Position numbers and translations under genes: made by a program. The notes under the pieces are model-generated. The model did no database searches. It was not told where the DNA came from and worked only from the letters and a program-made list of their open reading frames with translations. A stretch of 9,101 nt of DNA. Source: Methanocellales archaeon. GTDB taxonomy: Archaea > Halobacteriota > UBA148. The DNA lies in assembly GCA_013415795.1 (NCBI GenBank), contig JAAEEL010000043.1, positions 1 through 9,101 on the forward strand. Direction: 5' to 3'. This document shows, piece by piece, positions 5,930 to 9,101 of this stretch; within the stretch, counting starts at the first letter, position 1; each line of letters opens with the position of its first letter.

Positions 5930-7159
5930 ATGAAAGATTCGTTATGCATCTTATGCAAAGGAAAGGGTTTATGTGGGCGACCTTGTCCCATACTTACTAA
6001 ATTTAGATCAATAGAGAGAATGTCTCCCCTAGGCAATAGCATATTTGGTGCTTCACCCCCTTCGGTTTTTGTTGGAAGGTTTGGATATCCCCATATACGG
6101 GCTGGTCCTTTGATCCCCCCGCTAATAACCGCTAAGGATGCTCAGATCTACGATGATCCAAGTAGTTGGTTAGATAAAGATATCAAAGAGATAATCGGCC
6201 TACGCTCGAATTTGGTCAGATCAAACCTTGGTTTAAACGTCAAAGACCCTTACATTTTAGAAAATAGACTCTTGTCAAAGGTACAAGAGCTTGCTATGGC
6301 ATCTATGCCTGTAGACACTGAGGTTAGGTTCTACAAACCCCCAAAAAAGGAGTTACGCTTTGACGATGTTCTAAGTCCAATGGGTCCTTCTGGAAGGATA
6401 AAAACGCTGGAAATAACAGAAAATCCGTCTGTTCCTCGAAAAATTGATCATCTTGTATCTGACACCGATGTCCTAGCTAATGAAGCCATAGGAGAGTTGT
6501 ACAAGGACAACATCTCGACCTATCATATAGGTAGACTGCTCTCAGTTGGACTCCTAGGGAGAAGTGGGGACCGCAAACTTGTTCCAACGAGATGGTCTAT
6601 CACAGCAACAGATGATATAATCGGTAGAGAATTGATCAGCCAAGTTAGAAATCATTCAGAACTGGATGAGATCAGGGTTTTCAGTGATCAAAAATTTGGC
6701 AATAGATTTGAGATAGTCTTGCTACCCAAAATTTTTTCATTCGAGTTGATAGAGATTTGGTTACCAAAATCCGCTTGGGCGAGCAATAGAACATGGATTG
6801 GTGAAGATAGAGAAGGATACGATGGTAGGACCACCTATTCTCACTTAGCAGGAGGATATTATTCAGCACGTCTTGGGGTTCTTGAGTATCTGGAGAAGAT
6901 AAGAAGACAGGCATTGGTTTTTATAATACGAGAGATTCTTCCCACCTACTGGGCACCCCTTGGCAGCTGGGTTATCCGAGAGACTGTACGTAACGCTATG
7001 GCACAAAAACCGAAAAGATTTGACGCCTTAGAAGAGGCGATAGAGGACATATCTAAAAGAATACGAACCCCATCGTTGAAATGGAGAACAAAAGCAAAAC
7101 TCCTAGCAGACTACAAATTCCAGAAAACTCTGGCAGATTTTTTTAACGACAAAACATGA
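5930..7159 (+). CDS. nreA: Nre family archaeal DNA repair protein with C-terminal PIP box
   Basis: Nre proteins are archaeal factors linked to repair of crosslinked or bulky DNA damage, and NreA binds the PCNA sliding clamp. The 409-residue length is typical. The N-terminus carries CILCKGKGLCGRPCP, with Cys6, Cys9, Cys15 and Cys19 forming a likely zinc site. It is followed by the family-defining block FGASPPSVFVGRFGYP and AGPLIPP (39-64). The C-terminal half has the second conserved block, with GYDGRTTYSHLAGGYYSARL and RREI/YWAPLGSW-like segments (about 296-350). The protein ends with QKTLADFF at 398-405, an exact match to the QxxLxxFF PCNA-interacting motif. ATG 5930 is the only start that keeps the Cys motif near the N-terminus. 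It is divergent from sufC and has no operon partner. Confidence 0.93.
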   Translation: MKDSLCILCKGKGLCGRPCPILTKFRSIERMSPLGNSIFGASPPSVFVGRFGYPHIRAGPLIPPLITAKDAQIYDDPSSWLDKDIKEIIGLRSNLVRSNLGLNVKDPYILENRLLSKVQELAMASMPVDTEVRFYKPPKKELRFDDVLSPMGPSGRIKTLEITENPSVPRKIDHLVSDTDVLANEAIGELYKDNISTYHIGRLLSVGLLGRSGDRKLVPTRWSITATDDIIGRELISQVRNHSELDEIRVFSDQKFGNRFEIVLLPKIFSFELIEIWLPKSAWASNRTWIGEDREGYDGRTTYSHLAGGYYSARLGVLEYLEKIRRQALVFIIREILPTYWAPLGSWVIRETVRNAMAQKPKRFDALEEAIEDISKRIRTPSLKWRTKAKLLADYKFQKTLADFFNDKT

Positions 7160-7264
7160 GGCGTTCATTATACTAAAAAGAATATCTTGGCACATATAAA
7201 TGGTAGCTATGGTGGTCATTACCATATTGATCTATGCTACTCAATATATCTAAATAACAGTTAT

Positions 7265-7308
7265 GAACATCAAAAATAAAAATAAAGAGATAAGCAGAAA
7301 TTCTTATC
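7265..7308 (-). terminator. Probable transcription terminator of the beta-helix gene
   Basis: Read on the minus strand after the stop codon at 7332, a stem GATAAG-aatttctg-CTTATC (7308-7289) is followed by TCTTTATTTTTATTTTTG down to about 7270. T-rich tracts are the known archaeal termination signal, and the stem adds support. The site lies in the convergent gap after nre. No comparable T tract was found for nre itself on the + strand. Confidence 0.5.
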
Positions 7309-7331
7309 CCAACCTTTTAAATCTATTTTTT

Positions 7332-9101
7332 TCATTTGCCGATTACCCTGATCGTATCGCTGCCTTCAAATCGTGTTCCATCAAAGAGCTCTCCGGTTAA
7401 TATTAGCTCCACTTCTAGCCCAGGAACAACGTCTGTAATATCTTCTCGGTCAAACTTGGCTACGTATTTACCATCGTCTGCCACATGTCCGCTTAGAGCA
7501 TGTGCTCCTGCACATACGACTGTTTCAATGTTAATGTCCGCAATATTGTATGGTTCTTGAATTGTAATGAAAGCTGTAAACACTCCTTTGCTCCCAAGGT
7601 TTAGTGTTTCAGGCTTGAGGTCTATGTAGGCTTCAGCCGATGCTGATGAGAATAATGGTAGCCAGTCGCCTCCAGTCATTATTCCACCACTATTATTGTA
7701 AGGTAACATGGTGTCACCTATTCCGTCCTCATCGGTATCCGCTCCCTTGTAATCGCTCCAATAATTCCCACCGAGATAGGGTCCACCAACTATGTTTGTT
7801 CCTAACGTTTTACTGATGTTCCAGATGTTATTTCCATAGTCTTGAGCATTGTTCGTGTTGTCGAGGTAATTGTTGTAGATTGTGTTGTTGCTGCAAGAAC
7901 CGTAGAGGTTGATTCCATACATACCGTTCGATTTGACAGTGTTGCTTGATAGGACGTTATTGCTGGAAAATTGGAGTTGTATTCCGTACCAGTTGTTTGA
8001 GTTGAAGGTGTTGTTTGATACGGTGTTGTACCTGCTGTTAGAATTTTGAGAGCGAATGACGATTCCAGCTCTGTTGTTCGAGTTGGCGGTGTTGTTTGCT
8101 ATGGTGTTATAGCTGCTGGAATCAAAGAGGGTAATCCCATTATTTTTGTTCGAGTTGGCGGTGTTGTTTGCTATGGTGTTGTAGTTGTTGGGATAGTAGC
8201 TGTTGTAAGGGCGGAGATAGATTCCATCGGTGTTGTTCGAGGCGTTGTTGTTTGCTATGGTGTTGTAATTGTTGGAATTGGAGAGGCCGATTCCATATTC
8301 CTTGTTCGAGTTGGCGATGTTGTCCGTTATGATGTTGTTGCTGGAGAAGTAGAAGCTGATTCCAAGCCGGTTGTTCGAGGCGTTGTTGTTTGATATGGTG
8401 TGGTCGGAACCTGAGATGCTGATTCCCACGTTGCTGTTCCAGTTGACTTTATTGTTTGATAGGGTGTTGTTGAAACCAGAGAGGGAGACCCCCTCAAGGT
8501 TGTTTGAGGCGTTGTTGTTTGATATGATGCTGTTGCCGGCATATTCGAGGTTGATTCCATACCGGTTGTTCGAGGCGTTATTGCTTGATATGGTGTTGCT
8601 GTCGGAAGTGCTGGACCAAGATGTGACGTAAATTCCATATTCGTTGTTCCAGTTGACTTTGTTACTTGATACGGTGTTGCTGCTGGAAGAGTCAAGCCAT
8701 ATCCCATAGTAGTTGTTAGATGCGATATTACTTGATACGGTGTTGCTGCTGGAAGACGCGAGTGAGACTCCATAGAAGTTGTTTGAGGCGTTGTTATCTG
8801 TGATGGTACAGTGGTCTATTCCACTTCCGAGATATATCCCACTGCCAGGATAGCCGGTTGCTCCCTTAACCGTGAAACCACTTAGGTTCACGTAATCTGC
8901 CCTTACGTCAAAGACGTAATCACTTGAACTTTGAGCCTGAACGAGGGTAACATCAGAACCATTCTCGGATCGTATCGTTAAACGCTTGTTTACATCTATG
9001 TTTTCAATGTAAGTCCCGTCTCTCACGATTATGGTGTCTCCAACACTCGCTGCATTCACAGCCGCTTGTATCGTTGTATAATGATCAGGGACGTAGATTA
9101 T
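7332..9101 (-). CDS. Secreted NosD-type parallel beta-helix repeat protein (5' end outside window)
   Basis: The frame is open to the window edge. An internal GTG at 9059 is not the start, because IIYVPDHYTTIQAAV, the usual opening of these proteins, lies before it; a signal peptide is expected further upstream. The visible 589 residues show: an N-terminal cap (VGDTIIVRDGTYIENI); about thirteen beta-helix turns (7860-8783) with NxxxxN ladders and YGI/NTIxNN cores; a GGNYWSDY segment followed by DTDEDGIGD, a likely calcium-binding loop (7713-7769); and a C-terminal domain of about 99 residues beginning AYIDLKPETLNLGSKG (7335-7631), also found on other archaeal surface proteins. There is no C-terminal membrane helix or sorting motif, so it is probably released or held by association. 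NosD-type helices are usually linked to polysaccharide or surface binding; a copper role is not supported here. Confidence 0.9.
   Translation of the reverse strand: MIYVPDHYTTIQAAVNAASVGDTIIVRDGTYIENIDVNKRLTIRSENGSDVTLVQAQSSSDYVFDVRADYVNLSGFTVKGATGYPGSGIYLGSGIDHCTITDNNASNNFYGVSLASSSSNTVSSNIASNNYYGIWLDSSSSNTVSSNKVNWNNEYGIYVTSWSSTSDSNTISSNNASNNRYGINLEYAGNSIISNNNASNNLEGVSLSGFNNTLSNNKVNWNSNVGISISGSDHTISNNNASNNRLGISFYFSSNNIITDNIANSNKEYGIGLSNSNNYNTIANNNASNNTDGIYLRPYNSYYPNNYNTIANNTANSNKNNGITLFDSSSYNTIANNTANSNNRAGIVIRSQNSNSRYNTVSNNTFNSNNWYGIQLQFSSNNVLSSNTVKSNGMYGINLYGSCSNNTIYNNYLDNTNNAQDYGNNIWNISKTLGTNIVGGPYLGGNYWSDYKGADTDEDGIGDTMLPYNNSGGIMTGGDWLPLFSSASAEAYIDLKPETLNLGSKGVFTAFITIQEPYNIADINIETVVCAGAHALSGHVADDGKYVAKFDREDITDVVPGLEVELILTGELFDGTRFEGSDTIRVIGK
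7860..8783 (-). repeat. Tandem beta-helix coding repeats, about 13 units of 63-84 bp
   Basis: Successive turns of 22, 22, 27, 22, 21, 22, 22, 24, 28, 24, 27, 23 and 24 residues share the pattern (N/S)NxxGIxL...NTIxNN. At DNA level the units are diverged, except that a 35-bp stretch (8074-8108) is repeated exactly at 8146-8180, a spacing of 72 bp or 24 codons. All spacings keep the reading frame. Confidence 0.85.

Noticed and set aside
7200..7225. ATGGTA ... TACCAT inverted repeat after nre
   Set aside because: A six-base stem with a 14-nt loop and no T tract is expected by chance in a sequence of this length.
8046..8393. Open frame on the + strand rich in Val, Gly and Arg
   Set aside because: It is the reverse reading of the beta-helix repeats. 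Its repetitive protein has no family features and the opposite frame is clearly the coding one.
8327..8773. A 148-codon minus-strand frame rich in Thr, Pro and Ser
   Set aside because: It is an alternative frame of the same tandem repeats. Periodic DNA keeps several frames open, and the NosD-type frame has the recognised fold.
7860..8783. Regular repeats that could suggest a CRISPR array
   Set aside because: The units are contiguous, diverged, multiples of three and coding, with no constant repeat alternating with unique spacers.

Overview
The window reads as archaeal chromosome, most likely from an uncultivated euryarchaeote of the methanogen/ANME/Syntrophoarchaeum type. The evidence is the gene content: a NurA-HerA pair, an Nre repair protein with a C-terminal PCNA-binding peptide, a two-gene SufC-SufB iron-sulfur system without SufD or SufS, and a secreted NosD-type beta-helix protein. 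TATA-like elements and GGTGA-type ribosome binding sites also fit. The lineage is an inference from these families and was not tested by a search.

Left part (1-2600, + strand): the 3' end of a nurA-like nuclease gene overlaps the start of herA by the ATGA junction. herA is followed within 5-14 nt by a NifB-family radical SAM gene. The three look like one transcription unit. NurA and HerA are the DNA-end resection nuclease and its hexameric translocase. The NifB-like protein keeps all the cysteines and the histidine expected to hold the iron-sulfur clusters, but its ExRP motif is altered and no nitrogenase structural gene is in view.

Middle (2601-3426): an AT-rich island carries an orphan 112-codon gene of about 32% GC. 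It may be a truncated relative of the HamA defence effector, but this is weak. Next comes a small two-helix membrane protein gene of about 50% GC with a strong ribosome binding site. Then, on the minus strand, sufC (4697-5491) and sufB (3427-4692) form a tight operon that makes the SufBC iron-sulfur scaffold and its ATPase.

Right part: a 400-base AT-rich gap (5525-5929) contains a perfect 8-bp inverted repeat and one doubtful 44-codon ORF. It is followed by the nre gene on the + strand. A stem-loop with T-rich tracts (7265-7308) then precedes, on the minus strand, the 3' end of a long beta-helix surface or secreted protein gene whose 5' end lies beyond the window. Its middle is about thirteen tandem helix turns of 21-28 residues.

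Two themes recur: DNA repair (NurA, HerA, Nre) and iron-sulfur biogenesis (NifB-like, SufBC). I see no complete new multi-gene system. The best leads are the unusual NifB-like protein downstream of herA and the compositionally foreign 112-codon gene.
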